64,000 nucleotides of DNA, from positions 310,001-374,000 of the forward strand of contig NZ_RQIH01000002.1 in NCBI RefSeq assembly GCF_003939025.1, written 5' to 3'. Position numbers and translations under genes: made by a program. Below, piece after piece: positions 1 to 9,077 of this stretch. Every line of letters starts with the position of its first letter. The stretch's first letter is position 1. Source of the stretch: Rhizobium sophoriradicis (lineage in GTDB: Bacteria; Pseudomonadota; Alphaproteobacteria; Rhizobiales; Rhizobiaceae). The notes under the pieces are model-generated. The model was not told where the DNA came from and did not search any database. It saw only the letters and a program-made list of their open reading frames with translations.

Positions 1-308
1 ACCGCCTTGGCGACTGCGCCCGGGCGATGGAGGAATGCGCGGTGACCGGCGATCTCGCCGGGTTCTTCGCCGCCGACAAGGCCTTCGATGAAATCCTCGA
101 GGATGCCTGCCCGAACGGCTTCATCGTGGCAGCACTCGGGCCGGTGCAGACGCATTCGCGTCGCCTTTGGTACTCGACGGCAAGCCCGGAGCGAATGGAT
201 CGCGCCATCGCGCTGCATGTTGCCGTCATTCACGCTATCCAAGAGGGCAGGGCGGAGGAGGCGCGCGCTACGATGACAGTGCTGATCGACTATCTGGCCG
301 ACAAATAG
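1..308 (+). CDS. GntR-family regulator, FCD domain, C-terminal part only
   Basis: Reading frame 3 is open from the window edge to a TAG at 306-308, giving about 101 residues, so the gene begins upstream of the window. The alpha-helical sequence, with a histidine in ALHVAVIHAI and an ending of the type EGRAEEARATMTVLIDYL, looks like the last helices of the FCD ligand-binding domain of FadR-type GntR repressors. The DNA-binding half is not in view, so target and ligand cannot be given. The in-frame ATG at 27 is internal to the domain and is not the true start. Confidence 0.6.
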   Translation, partial: RLGDCARAMEECAVTGDLAGFFAADKAFDEILEDACPNGFIVAALGPVQTHSRRLWYSTASPERMDRAIALHVAVIHAIQEGRAEEARATMTVLIDYLADK

Positions 309-311
309 AAA

Positions 312-331
312 CGGCCCCGTTTCCGGAGCCG
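312..331. terminator. Weak hairpin between convergent genes
   Basis: Arms CGGCCCC (312-318) and GGAGCCG (325-331) pair with one mismatch around a 6-base loop, in the 50-bp gap between the converging GntR gene and fpr. There is no clear T-run, so terminator function is only inferred from position. Confidence 0.3.
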
Positions 332-358
332 CCGCCTGATTTGATTATCGGGAAAAGT

Positions 359-1171
359 TCAGCCGACGAAAGCGCGTTCGATGACGAATTCCGCGGGCTT
401 GCTGTTGGCGCCTTCATTGAGGCCTGCCTTTTCGAGCAGCTCCTTGGTGTCCTTCAGCATGGCCGAGGAACCGCAGATCATGCCGCGGTCGATTGCCGGG
501 TCGAGCGGCGGCACGCCGAGATCGGTAAACAGCTTGCCTGACGAAATCAGGTCGGTGATGCGGCCGCGATATTCGAAGTCTTCGCGCGTGACGGTCGCAT
601 AATGGCGCAGCTTGTCACCGACAACTTCCTTCAGCAGCTCGTCGTTCTGGATTTCATGCACCAGGTCGAAGCCGTATTTCAGCTCGGCGACGTCGCGGGT
701 CGTATGGGTGAGGATGACTTCCTCGAACTTCTCGTAAGTCTCGGGATCGCGGATCAGGCTGGCGAAGGGCGCAACGCCCGTTCCCGTCGAGAACATGTAG
801 AGGCGGCGGCCGGGGGTCAGGGCATCGAGCACCAGCGTGCCGGTCGGCTTCTTGCGCATCAGCACCTGATCGCCAGGCTTGATCGCCTGCAGATGCGAGG
901 TGAGCGGGCCGTCCGGCACCTTGATAGAGAAGAATTCGAGCTCTTCGGCCCAGGCGGGGCTGGCGATCGAATAGGCGCGGAACACCGGCTTGCCTTCGAC
1001 CATCAAGCCGATCATCGCGAATTCGCCGGAACGGAAACGGAAGCCCTGCGGCCGGGTCATCGTGAAGCGGAAGAGCCGGTCGGTGTAATGCGTCACGGCA
1101 AGCACCGTCTCGGCATAGACGCCGGCGGGGATGGACGAGGCGAAGTCTTCGGTCTTTGCAGGCGCGTTCAT
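359..1171 (-). CDS. fpr: Ferredoxin--NADP(+) reductase
   Basis: A 270-residue FAD enzyme moving electrons between NADPH and ferredoxin or flavodoxin in the cytoplasm. The FAD-binding half carries RAYSIASP (the RxYS motif) and the NADP half carries STGTGVAPFASLIRDP and a CGSSAMLKD segment; the C-terminal ending EFVIERAFVG is typical of the bacterial FPR subclass. The open frame runs upstream to 1306, but the usual family start is the ATG at 1171 (MNAPAKTEDF); the upstream residues look like translated leader. In rhizobia this enzyme is linked to oxidative stress and iron-sulfur metabolism (family knowledge). It is divergent from pcs. Confidence 0.9.
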   Translation of the reverse strand: MNAPAKTEDFASSIPAGVYAETVLAVTHYTDRLFRFTMTRPQGFRFRSGEFAMIGLMVEGKPVFRAYSIASPAWAEELEFFSIKVPDGPLTSHLQAIKPGDQVLMRKKPTGTLVLDALTPGRRLYMFSTGTGVAPFASLIRDPETYEKFEEVILTHTTRDVAELKYGFDLVHEIQNDELLKEVVGDKLRHYATVTREDFEYRGRITDLISSGKLFTDLGVPPLDPAIDRGMICGSSAMLKDTKELLEKAGLNEGANSKPAEFVIERAFVG

Positions 1172-1507
1172 TGCGGTAGAGGATCCCGTTTCGTCGGATG
1201 AACCATCAGATGCGAGGCAGATATTACATATCCGGCCGGAATTAAAGGCATTCCATTCCACGCAGCGCTCATGAAGGGAAATATGCATGTCATTGTCAGG
1301 ATTCAATGGCCGCCGGGGAATGTCTCATTTCCCGCTGGCGAAGCCCGGCAAAGGATGCATATTAGGGCGGCGTGCCTGATGTGGACGCCGGTTTTCGGCA
1401 AAAGCGGTGCGACAACAACGATCTACGAGAACCGATTCAGCGACGGGATCGGTGCTGGTGGCAAAAAGACGCTTGCAGGGGCGAGCGCGATAGGGCGGTC
1501 GGGGAAT
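1172..1507. promoter_or_regulatory. fpr-pcs divergent intergenic region
   Basis: This 336-bp gap between two divergent genes must hold both promoters. It contains a perfect 10-bp palindrome TCCGGCCGGA at 1231-1240 next to an A/T-rich stretch that could serve as the fpr -10 region on the minus strand. Frames run open through it on both strands, but they lack family similarity and read as upstream extensions. No recognised operator was identified. Confidence 0.35.
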
Positions 1508-2236
1508 ATGAAGATTTTCAACTATAAGCGTGTTCCTTACGCGGAGATGCGCGCCTTTTCCGTCCATATATTAACGGCTTCCGGTTCCTTCCTGGCCTTT
1601 CTCGGTGTCGTCGCCGCCGCCGAGCACCGCTTCATCGACATGTTCTGGTGGCTGGGCCTTGCCCTCCTCGTCGACGGCATCGATGGCCCGATTGCCCGTA
1701 AGGTGCGCGTCAAGGAAGTGCTGCCGAACTGGTCGGGGGATACGCTCGACAATATCATCGATTACGTCACCTATGTGCTGCTGCCGGCCTTTGCGCTTTA
1801 TCAGAGCGGCATGATTGGCGAGCCCTGGTCCTTCGTCGCCGCCGGCATGATTGTTGTTTCCAGCGCCATCTATTATGCCGATATGGGCATGAAGACGGAG
1901 GAATACTTCTTCTCCGGCTTTCCCGTTGTCTGGAACATGATCGTCTTCACCCTGTTCGTCATCGACGCCAGCGCGACGACGGCACTTGCCGTCGTCATCG
2001 TTTCTGTGGTGCTGACCTTCCTGCCGATCAATTTCCTGCACCCGGTTCGCGTCCAAAGGCTGCGCCCGCTCAATCTCGGCGTCTTTTTCCTCTGGTCGGC
2101 GCTCGGCATCTATTCGCTGCTGAAAAATTTCCAGACGCCCGAATGGGCGCTCATTCTCTTCATTGTGACCGGGATCTATCTTTACGTCATCGGCGCGGTG
2201 CTGCAATTCTTCCCGGCCCTCGGACGGAAAGCTTAA
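1508..2236 (+). CDS. pcs: Phosphatidylcholine synthase
   Basis: A 242-residue integral membrane CDP-alcohol phosphotransferase that condenses CDP-diacylglycerol with choline to give phosphatidylcholine and CMP, the one-step route known in rhizobia. The variant family motif is visible: DGPIAR, twelve residues, then G-x3-D-x3-D (GDTLDNIID), with about eight hydrophobic segments. The start was placed at the ATG at 1508 (MKIFNYKRVPY), which gives the known family length; the frame is open upstream to 1271 but that stretch is not Pcs-like. The quinone oxidoreductase gene follows after 10 bp, suggesting cotranscription. Confidence 0.95.
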   Translation: MKIFNYKRVPYAEMRAFSVHILTASGSFLAFLGVVAAAEHRFIDMFWWLGLALLVDGIDGPIARKVRVKEVLPNWSGDTLDNIIDYVTYVLLPAFALYQSGMIGEPWSFVAAGMIVVSSAIYYADMGMKTEEYFFSGFPVVWNMIVFTLFVIDASATTALAVVIVSVVLTFLPINFLHPVRVQRLRPLNLGVFFLWSALGIYSLLKNFQTPEWALILFIVTGIYLYVIGAVLQFFPALGRKA

Positions 2237-2246
2237 GGACGGCAAT

Positions 2247-3227
2247 ATGACGAAGACCCAGGCAGTTTCATTCTCCAAGACCGGCGGACCTGAGGTGTTC
2301 GAGTACGTCGACATCGACCTTGCGCCACCTGCTGCAGGTGAGGTGCAGATTCGTCAGGCCGCAGTCGGCCTCAACTTTATTGATGTCTATTTCCGCAATG
2401 GCTCCTACAAGGTGCCGCATCTTCCCTTTGTCACCGGCAAGGAGGGCGCCGGCACCGTGACGGCAGTCGGCCCTGGTGTGGAGGATTTCAAGGTCGGCGA
2501 CCGTGTCGCCTATGCCAGCGCCGACGGCGCCTACAGTGTCGAGCGCAATATCGAGGCGCGTCATCTGGTTCATGTGCCCGGCGGCATAGAGCTCGAAACC
2601 GCGGCGGCAATGATGCTGAAGGGTATGACCGCGGAATATCTGCTGAACCGCACCTTCAAAGTTGGCCCTGAGACGGTACTGCTGTTTCATGCCGCCGCCG
2701 GCGGCGTCGGCCTGATCGCCGGCCAATGGGCGAAGGCGCTCGGCGCCACCGTCATCGGCACGGCGGGATCTGAAGACAAGGTCGCGCTTGCGCTCGCCCA
2801 TGGCTACGACCATGTGATCAATTACAAGAGCGAAGACTTCGTCGGCCGGGTCCGCGACATAACAAGCGGCAAGGGCGTCGATGTCGTCTATGATTCGATC
2901 GGCCGCGATACTTTTCCACAGTCGCTCGACTGCCTGAAACCGCGTGGTCTTTTCGCCTCCTTCGGCCAGTCCTCCGGCCCGGTCGAGAATTTCACGCTTT
3001 CCCAGCTGGCGCAGAAGGGCTCACTCTTTGCGACACGGCCGACGCTCTTCACCTACATCGCCGCGCGTCAGGAACTGATCGACAGTGCGAAAGCGCTATT
3101 TAATGTTGTGCAAAGCAACAAAGTGCGTATCAATGTCAATCAAACCTATCCGCTGCGTGAGGTTGGGCGGGCTCACGCGGATCTGGAATCAAGAAAAACA
3201 ACAGGAACGACGCTGCTGATTCCATGA
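2247..3227 (+). CDS. NADPH:quinone oxidoreductase, zinc-free MDR family
   Basis: A 326-residue medium-chain dehydrogenase/reductase of the zeta-crystallin/QOR class. It has the N-terminal GroES-like fold (GLNFIDVYFRNG, GKEGAGTV) and a Rossmann nucleotide site AAAGGVG near residue 150. The structural and catalytic zinc cysteines of alcohol dehydrogenases are absent, which is normal for quinone reductases. Expected reaction is NADPH-dependent one-electron reduction of quinones; the physiological substrate is unknown. It starts 10 bp after pcs and is followed 39 bp later by the ABC ATPase gene. Confidence 0.85.
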   Translation: MTKTQAVSFSKTGGPEVFEYVDIDLAPPAAGEVQIRQAAVGLNFIDVYFRNGSYKVPHLPFVTGKEGAGTVTAVGPGVEDFKVGDRVAYASADGAYSVERNIEARHLVHVPGGIELETAAAMMLKGMTAEYLLNRTFKVGPETVLLFHAAAGGVGLIAGQWAKALGATVIGTAGSEDKVALALAHGYDHVINYKSEDFVGRVRDITSGKGVDVVYDSIGRDTFPQSLDCLKPRGLFASFGQSSGPVENFTLSQLAQKGSLFATRPTLFTYIAARQELIDSAKALFNVVQSNKVRINVNQTYPLREVGRAHADLESRKTTGTTLLIP

Positions 3228-3266
3228 GATCCGAACGGACCGGTTGGCAGAAGAAATGAGGGGAAC

Positions 3267-4835
3267 GTGTCGCCATTGAATGTGCCGGATTCCGGTGCGT
3301 TACTATCCGTCCAGAAGTTGACGAAATTTTTCGGTGGCTTTGCCGCCTGCAATGAAATCGATCTCGATATCGCGCCGGGCGAAATTCACGCGCTTCTCGG
3401 TGAAAATGGCGCAGGCAAATCCACGCTGGTAAAGATGCTGTTCGGCGTTCTGGAGCCGACCCATGGTCATATCCGCTGGGAGGGCGCGCCGGTCACCGTT
3501 GCTTCGCCCGGTGAGGCCCGCAGGCTCGGCATCGGCATGGTGTTCCAGCATTTTTCGCTGTTCGAAGCGCTGACCGTTGCCGAGAACATTGCGCTGTCGC
3601 TCGATGACGCCATTCCAATCGACAGGATCGCCGAAGAGGCGAGGGCTCTCTCCGTCGCCTACGGCCTGCCGCTTGACCCCCATGCCCATGTCGCCGATCT
3701 CTCGGTCGGCGAACGCCAGCGCATCGAGATCGTCCGTGCGCTGCTGCAGAACCCCAAGCTGATCATTCTCGACGAGCCGACCTCGGTGCTGACGCCGCAG
3801 GAAGCCGACAGGCTGTTCGAAACGCTGTTCAAGCTGCGCGCCGAAGGGCGCTCGGTTCTTTATATCAGCCACCGCCTGGAAGAGGTGCAGCGCATCTGCG
3901 ATCGCGCCACCGTGCTGCGCCATGGGCGCGTGACCGGCGCCTGTGATCCGAAGCAGGAGACGCCAGCCTCGCTTGCCCGCATGATGGTTGGCAGCGAGGT
4001 GGCGACTGTCACCCACCCCGAGCGTTCGGACAAGGGCGAGGTGCAGCTTGCCGTATCGAGCCTATCAGTTGCCGCGCGCACGCCTTTCGCCATGGCTTTG
4101 CGCGACATCTCGCTCTCGGTGCGATCAGGCGAGATCCTTGCCATCGCCGGTGTTGCCGGCAACGGGCAGAGCGAGCTCTTCGATGCGCTATCCGGCGAAT
4201 ATCCGGTCGCCTCGGCCGAAGCGATCGTGATCCGCAAAAAGCCTGTGGGCAGCGAGGGCATCACGGCCCGCCGCTTGCTCGGAGCCGGCTTCGTTCCGGA
4301 GGAGCGTCACGGCCACGCCGCCGTTTCTACCATGAAGCTCTCCGACAATCTGGTGCTTGCCCGCAGCCAATCGGATCGCAAAGCCTTTCTCGGCGTGCTT
4401 GGCATTATCCGCCACGGCGCGGTGAAATCTGCCGCACGGCGCATTTCCGAAGCGATGGATGTTCGCAAGAGCGGCGATGACCCGGCCGCCGGATCGCTAT
4501 CCGGCGGCAATCTGCAGAAGTTCATTGTCGGCCGTGAACTCGACCGCCAACCGGCCGTCCTCGTCGTCAACCAGCCGACCTGGGGCGTGGATGCCGGAGC
4601 GGCGAGCCGCATCCGCCAAGCTTTGGTCGATCTCGCAAAAACCGGCTCCGCCGTCGTCGTCATCAGCCAGGATCTCGACGAAATCTTCGAGGTGGCGACC
4701 GATATCGCCGTCATTTCCGAAGGCCGCCTTTCCAGGCCTTTCCCGGCGGGCGAGCTGACGCGCGAAAAGATCGGTCTGCTGATGGGTGGCCTGCATGAGA
4801 GCAGTTCTGCCGCGGAGGCAGCCCATGCGCATTGA
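3267..4835 (+). CDS. Nucleoside-type ABC importer, double ATPase
   Basis: A 522-residue tandem ATPase of the RbsA/YufO class that powers the BMP-type importer encoded downstream. The first cassette has Walker A GENGAGKST (about 45-53), signature LSVGERQR and Walker B LIILDEPTS. The second has a degenerate P-loop AGNGQSE, signature LSGGNLQK and an altered Walker B VVNQPTWGVD in which Asp-Glu is replaced by Asn-Gln, so it is probably weak or inactive in hydrolysis, as is usual for this subfamily. Translation starts at a GTG (3267) behind a good AGGGGA ribosome site. It overlaps the next permease by 11 bp. Confidence 0.9.
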   Translation: MSPLNVPDSGALLSVQKLTKFFGGFAACNEIDLDIAPGEIHALLGENGAGKSTLVKMLFGVLEPTHGHIRWEGAPVTVASPGEARRLGIGMVFQHFSLFEALTVAENIALSLDDAIPIDRIAEEARALSVAYGLPLDPHAHVADLSVGERQRIEIVRALLQNPKLIILDEPTSVLTPQEADRLFETLFKLRAEGRSVLYISHRLEEVQRICDRATVLRHGRVTGACDPKQETPASLARMMVGSEVATVTHPERSDKGEVQLAVSSLSVAARTPFAMALRDISLSVRSGEILAIAGVAGNGQSELFDALSGEYPVASAEAIVIRKKPVGSEGITARRLLGAGFVPEERHGHAAVSTMKLSDNLVLARSQSDRKAFLGVLGIIRHGAVKSAARRISEAMDVRKSGDDPAAGSLSGGNLQKFIVGRELDRQPAVLVVNQPTWGVDAGAASRIRQALVDLAKTGSAVVVISQDLDEIFEVATDIAVISEGRLSRPFPAGELTREKIGLLMGGLHESSSAAEAAHAH

Positions 4836-5910
4836 ACTGGAAAAACGCCCCGACGTTTCGAAGCTCTTCGGCTTCGTCTCGCCGCTCCTCGCTCTCGTCC
4901 TGACGCTGACTTTCGGCGCTATCATGTTCGCCTTGCTCGGCAAGGACCCCGCCGCGGCACTGAGCGCCTTCTTCGTCGAACCGCTGCTCGAGGTCTGGTC
5001 GCTGCATGAGCTGGCGATCAAGGCCGCCCCGCTGATCCTGATCGCGGTCGGCCTCGCCGTCTGTTATCGCTCGAACAACTGGAACATCGGCGCCGAGGGA
5101 CAGTTCACCATCGGCGCCATCACCGGCTCCTATCTGCCGATCGTCTTCTACGACTGGCATTCGCCGCTAGTCCTGCCGCTGATGCTGATCCTGGGAGCGC
5201 TCGGCGGCGCGCTTTTCGCCGCCATTCCGGCGCTGTTGAAGGCGCATTTCAACACCAACGAAATCCTGACATCGCTGATGCTGGTCTATATCGCCCAGCT
5301 CTTCCTCGATTGGCTGGTTCGCGGCGCCTGGCGCGATCCGAAAGGCTTCAACTTTCCTGTTTCACGCGATTTCGCGCCGGAGGCCGTGCTGCCGGCAATC
5401 TGGGAAGAGTCGGGCCGAGCCCATTGGGCCTTCATCTTCGCCGTCATTGCGGCGATCGGCGTCTGGTTCATGCTGCGTTATACGCTGAAAGGCTTCGAGA
5501 TCGTCGTGCTCGGCCAGTCGGAGCGGGCAGGGCGCTTTGCCGGCTTCTCCTCGAAGAAGATGATCTGGTTCAGCTTCCTCTCCTCTGGCGCTCTTGCGGG
5601 CCTCGCCGGAATATCGGAGGTGTCCGGTTCGATCGGCCATCTCCAGCCGGCAATCTCTCCGGGCTACGGCTTCACCGCCATTATCGTCGCCTTCCTCGGC
5701 CGTCTCAACCCGCTCGGGATCATCGCATCGGGACTGGTGCTGGCGCTGACCTATCTCGGCGGCGAGGCCGCGCAGCTTTCGATCGGCATTTCCGATAAGG
5801 TCACCCGCGTTTTCCAGGGGCTGCTGCTCTTTTTCGTACTCTCCTGCGATATGCTCATCTATTATAAAATCCGCTTTGTCTGGTCGCGGGTCAGGGGCGA
5901 GGCGGCATGA
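4825..5910 (+). CDS. Nucleoside-type ABC importer, permease 1
   Basis: A 361-residue inner-membrane permease (BPD_transp_2 superfamily) with many hydrophobic segments and the class motif NNWNIGAEGQF near residue 90. The start was placed at ATG 4825, preceded by GGAGG, inside the end of the ATPase gene; this translational coupling supports it over the upstream in-frame ATG at 4786. Its C-terminal ATGA overlaps the start of permease 2. It should form a heterodimeric channel with that protein. Confidence 0.9.
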   Translation: MRIELEKRPDVSKLFGFVSPLLALVLTLTFGAIMFALLGKDPAAALSAFFVEPLLEVWSLHELAIKAAPLILIAVGLAVCYRSNNWNIGAEGQFTIGAITGSYLPIVFYDWHSPLVLPLMLILGALGGALFAAIPALLKAHFNTNEILTSLMLVYIAQLFLDWLVRGAWRDPKGFNFPVSRDFAPEAVLPAIWEESGRAHWAFIFAVIAAIGVWFMLRYTLKGFEIVVLGQSERAGRFAGFSSKKMIWFSFLSSGALAGLAGISEVSGSIGHLQPAISPGYGFTAIIVAFLGRLNPLGIIASGLVLALTYLGGEAAQLSIGISDKVTRVFQGLLLFFVLSCDMLIYYKIRFVWSRVRGEAA

Positions 5911-6827
5911 GCATCTTCGAAGCCATTCTGCTGACTGTCATCACCGCCTCGACACCGCTCGTTATCGCAGCCCTTGGCGAACTGGTGACGGAACGCTCCG
6001 GCGTTCTCAACCTCGGTGTCGAAGGCATGATGATCATCGGCGCCGTCGGTGCCTTTGCCGCAGCTCAGCTTACCGGATCGGCCTATATCGGCATTGTCGG
6101 CGGCATCGCCAGCGGAGCGGTTTTTTCGCTGCTCTTCGCCTTTCTGACGCTGACGCTCGTCACCAATCAGGTGGCGACGGGCCTTGCCCTGACGATCCTC
6201 GGCCTTGGCGCTTCCGGTATGCTCGGCGAACCCTTCGTCGGCGCGCCCGGCATCCGGCTTCTGCCGATCGAAATCCCGGTGCTCTCGGCTATTCCATATA
6301 TCGGAACCGTCCTCTTCAAGCAGGATCTGATCTTCTACCTGTCGATCCTACTCGTTATCGGCGTCAACTGGTTCCTCTTCAGGAGCCGCACCGGCCTGAA
6401 GATACGCGCCATCGGCGATAATCACGCCTCCGCCCATGCGCTCGGCATCAACGTCATCCGCACGCGTTATCTCGCCGTAATGTTCGGCGGTGCGTGCGCC
6501 GGCCTTGCAGGGGCGCAGCTGTCGCTGATCTATACGCCGCAATGGACCGAGAATATGTCGTCCGGGCGGGGCTGGATCGCGCTGGCGCTTGTCGTCTTCT
6601 CCTCATGGCGGCCTTGGCGGCTGCTGGCTGGCGGTTATCTCTTCGGGGCTGTGACGATCCTGCAACTGCACGCGCAGGCCTTCGGCATCGGCATTCCGTC
6701 GCAGTTCCTGTCGATGCTGCCCTATGCGGCGACAGTTGTGGTCCTCATCATGATCTCGCATAATCGGCGCACGACGATGATCAATACGCCGGCCTCGCTT
6801 GGCAAAGCCTTCGTGCCTGACCGGTGA
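5907..6827 (+). CDS. Nucleoside-type ABC importer, permease 2
   Basis: A 306-residue permease of the same superfamily, starting in an ATGA overlap with permease 1. It carries the family signature SGVLNLGVEGMM near residue 33 and about eight to nine hydrophobic segments. By order and class (two different permeases plus a BMP lipoprotein-family binding protein), the system resembles purine or deoxynucleoside importers. Substrate assignment is inference from the family. Confidence 0.9.
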   Translation: MSIFEAILLTVITASTPLVIAALGELVTERSGVLNLGVEGMMIIGAVGAFAAAQLTGSAYIGIVGGIASGAVFSLLFAFLTLTLVTNQVATGLALTILGLGASGMLGEPFVGAPGIRLLPIEIPVLSAIPYIGTVLFKQDLIFYLSILLVIGVNWFLFRSRTGLKIRAIGDNHASAHALGINVIRTRYLAVMFGGACAGLAGAQLSLIYTPQWTENMSSGRGWIALALVVFSSWRPWRLLAGGYLFGAVTILQLHAQAFGIGIPSQFLSMLPYAATVVVLIMISHNRRTTMINTPASLGKAFVPDR

Positions 6828-6876
6828 GCAACAACAAAAAAGACGGGTTTCAAACTTCCAACCAACAGGGATCAAA

Positions 6877-7953
6877 ATGAAAAAACTTGCACTTGCTCTC
6901 GCAGCGACAGCTGCCCTTGTCCTGAGCATCGGTTCTGCCGCCGAGGCTGCCGACAAGACCAAGGTCTGCTTCGTCTATGTCGGCACCCGCACCGATGGCG
7001 GCTGGACGCAGGCCCATGAAAACGGCCGACTCCAGGTCGAGAAGGAATTCGCCGACAAGGTCGAAACGTCCTTCCTCGAAAGTGTGCCGGAGGGTCCGGA
7101 TGCCGAACGCGCCATCGAGCGCATGGCCCGTTCCGGCTGCGCTCTGATCTTTACCACTTCCTTCGGCTACATGGACGCGACCGTTGCCGTCGCCAAGAAG
7201 TTTCCGAAGGTGAAATTCGAGCATGCGACGGGCTTCAAGGCCGCAGACAATGTCGCGACCTACAACTCGCGCTTCTATGAAGGCCGCTACATCAGCGGCA
7301 TTATCGCCGGCAAGCTGTCGAAGAACGGCACGGCAGGCTATATCGCCTCCTTTCCGATTCCCGAAGTGGTGATGGGCATCAACGCCTTCGAAACTGGCGC
7401 CAAGTCGGTCAACCCGAACTTCAAGATGAAGGTCATCTGGGTCAATACCTGGTTCGACCCGGGCAAGGAGGCTGATGCCGCCAAGGCGCTGCTCGACCAA
7501 GGCGTCGATATTCTCACCCAGCACACGGACACCACCGCACCGATGCAGGTTGCCGAGCAACGCGGCGTCAAGGCCTTCGGCCAGGCGTCCGACATGATCA
7601 AGGCTGGCCCGAACGTACAGCTTACCGCGATCATCGACACCTGGGGCAACTATTACGTCAAGCGCGTCCAGGCGCTCCTCGACGGCACCTGGAAGTCGGA
7701 ACAGAGCTGGGATGGCCTCAAGGACGGCATTCTGACGATGGCGCCCTATACGAACATGCCCGATGATGTGAAGAAACTCGCCGAAGAGACCGAAGCCAAG
7801 ATCAAGTCAGGCGAGTTGCATCCCTTCACCGGCCCGATCAACAAGCAGGACGGTACGCCCTGGCTGAAGGCGGGTGAGAAGGCCGATGACGGCACGCTGC
7901 TCGGCATGAACTTCTACGTCGAAGGCGTCGACGACAAGCTGCCGGCGCAATAA
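6877..7953 (+). CDS. BMP-family substrate-binding protein (nucleoside-type)
   Basis: A 358-residue periplasmic binding protein with a signal peptide cleaved after about residue 24 (SAAEA followed by ADKTKV). It matches the basic membrane protein (Med/BmpA) fold: VCFVYVGTRTDGGWTQAHENG near the start of the mature protein and TTSFGYMDATVAVAKKFP further on. In Gram-negatives this family binds nucleosides or related purines. There is no lipobox cysteine, so it is soluble. Start chosen at ATG 6877 behind ACAGGGA; the frame upstream to 6799 is not signal-like. The gene ends the operon, before a strong terminator. Confidence 0.9.
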   Translation: MKKLALALAATAALVLSIGSAAEAADKTKVCFVYVGTRTDGGWTQAHENGRLQVEKEFADKVETSFLESVPEGPDAERAIERMARSGCALIFTTSFGYMDATVAVAKKFPKVKFEHATGFKAADNVATYNSRFYEGRYISGIIAGKLSKNGTAGYIASFPIPEVVMGINAFETGAKSVNPNFKMKVIWVNTWFDPGKEADAAKALLDQGVDILTQHTDTTAPMQVAEQRGVKAFGQASDMIKAGPNVQLTAIIDTWGNYYVKRVQALLDGTWKSEQSWDGLKDGILTMAPYTNMPDDVKKLAEETEAKIKSGELHPFTGPINKQDGTPWLKAGEKADDGTLLGMNFYVEGVDDKLPAQ

Positions 7954-7977
7954 CCGGTTACCGATTTTGCATGTGCG

Positions 7978-8007
7978 AAGGGCGTCCCTGTGGACGCCCT
8001 TTTTTTT
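7978..8007 (+). terminator. Rho-independent terminator of the BMP importer operon
   Basis: Perfect 10-bp stem AAGGGCGTCC / GGACGCCCTT around a CTGT loop, running into eight T residues (8000-8007), 24 bp after the binding-protein stop codon. This is a textbook intrinsic terminator. Confidence 0.92.
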
Positions 8008-8039
8008 GCTGCAGCGCATCCTAAAAAACCGATTTACAA

Positions 8040-8050
8040 AAGTAATACTA
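8040..8050. promoter_or_regulatory. Candidate GntR/FadR operator upstream of ytfQ-like gene
   Basis: The sequence AAGTAATACTA contains the GT-N3-AC core and the two-fold symmetry (AGTA-A-TACT) seen at FadR-class GntR operators. It lies about 50 bp before the sugar-binding protein gene, whose operon ends with a FadR-class regulator. The motif is short and could be chance. Confidence 0.35.
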
Positions 8051-8099
8051 TATGATTTTTTGACCTTGCGCCGCGAAGGAGCGGCATTGGGAGGATATC

Positions 8100-9062
8100 A
8101 TGAAATTGAAGACTGCACTCTTGAGTGCTACGATTCTTGCTGCCTGCATGTTCGGTTCGGCTTCGGCCGCCGGCCTGACCGTCGGCTTCTCGCAGATCGG
8201 CTCGGAATCGGGCTGGCGTGCGGCTGAAACGACCGTGACCAAGGAGCAAGCCAAGAAGCGCGGCATCGATCTGAAGTTTGCCGATGCCCAGCAGAAGCAG
8301 GAAAACCAGATCAAGGCTCTGCGCTCCTTCATCGCCCAGGGCGTCGACGCCATCCTGATTGCTCCGGTAGTCGAAACCGGCTGGGACGATGTTCTCAAGG
8401 AAGCCAAGGAAGCCAAGATCCCGGTCATCCTGCTCGACCGCACCATCAAGGCTCCTGATGATCTCTACCTGACGGCTGTCACGTCGGACCTCGTCCATGA
8501 AGGCAAGGTCGCAGGCGACTTCCTGGTCAAGACCGTTGGCGACAAGAAGTGCAATGTCGTCGAGTTGCAGGGCACGACCGGTTCGTCGCCGGCCATCGCC
8601 CGCAAGAAGGGCTTCGAAGAAGCTCTCGCCGGCCACGACAACCTCAAGATCGTTCGCAGCCAGACCGGCGACTTCACCCGCACCAAGGGCAAGGAAGTCA
8701 TGGAAAGCTTCCTGAAGGCCGAGAATGGCGGCAAGGATATCTGCGCGCTCTACGCCCATAACGACGACATGGCCGTTGGCGCCATCCAGGCGATCAAGGA
8801 AGCCGGCCTGAAGCCCGGCAAGGATATCCTCGTCGTCTCGATCGACGCCGTTCCCGACATTTTCAAGGCCATGTCCGAAGGCGAAGCCAATGCCACGGTC
8901 GAGCTGACGCCGAACATGGCTGGTCCGGCCTTCGATGCGCTCGAAGCCTATCTGAAGGACAAGAAGGCTCCGGCAAAGTGGATCCAGACCGAATCCAAGC
9001 TTTACACGCCCGCCGACGAGCCGATGAAGGTCTACGAAGAGAAGAAGGGTCAGGGCTACTGA
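8100..9062 (+). CDS. ytfQ: YtfQ-like sugar ABC transporter, periplasmic binding protein
   Basis: A 320-residue type I periplasmic binding protein with a signal peptide (MKLKTALLSATILAACMFGS, cleaved near ASA/AGLTV). The mature start LTVGFSQIGSESGWRAAET and the phrases IDLKFADAQQKQENQIKALR and HNDDMAVGAIQAIKEAG match YtfQ, the E. coli galactofuranose-binding protein, in order and in length (318 there). It is preceded by GGGAGGA. It heads an operon with a YtfR-type ATPase, two permeases and a regulator. Galactofuranose is the family's known ligand; other furanose sugars are possible here. Confidence 0.88.
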   Translation: MKLKTALLSATILAACMFGSASAAGLTVGFSQIGSESGWRAAETTVTKEQAKKRGIDLKFADAQQKQENQIKALRSFIAQGVDAILIAPVVETGWDDVLKEAKEAKIPVILLDRTIKAPDDLYLTAVTSDLVHEGKVAGDFLVKTVGDKKCNVVELQGTTGSSPAIARKKGFEEALAGHDNLKIVRSQTGDFTRTKGKEVMESFLKAENGGKDICALYAHNDDMAVGAIQAIKEAGLKPGKDILVVSIDAVPDIFKAMSEGEANATVELTPNMAGPAFDALEAYLKDKKAPAKWIQTESKLYTPADEPMKVYEEKKGQGY

Positions 9063-9077
9063 TTTGAACCTGGAACC

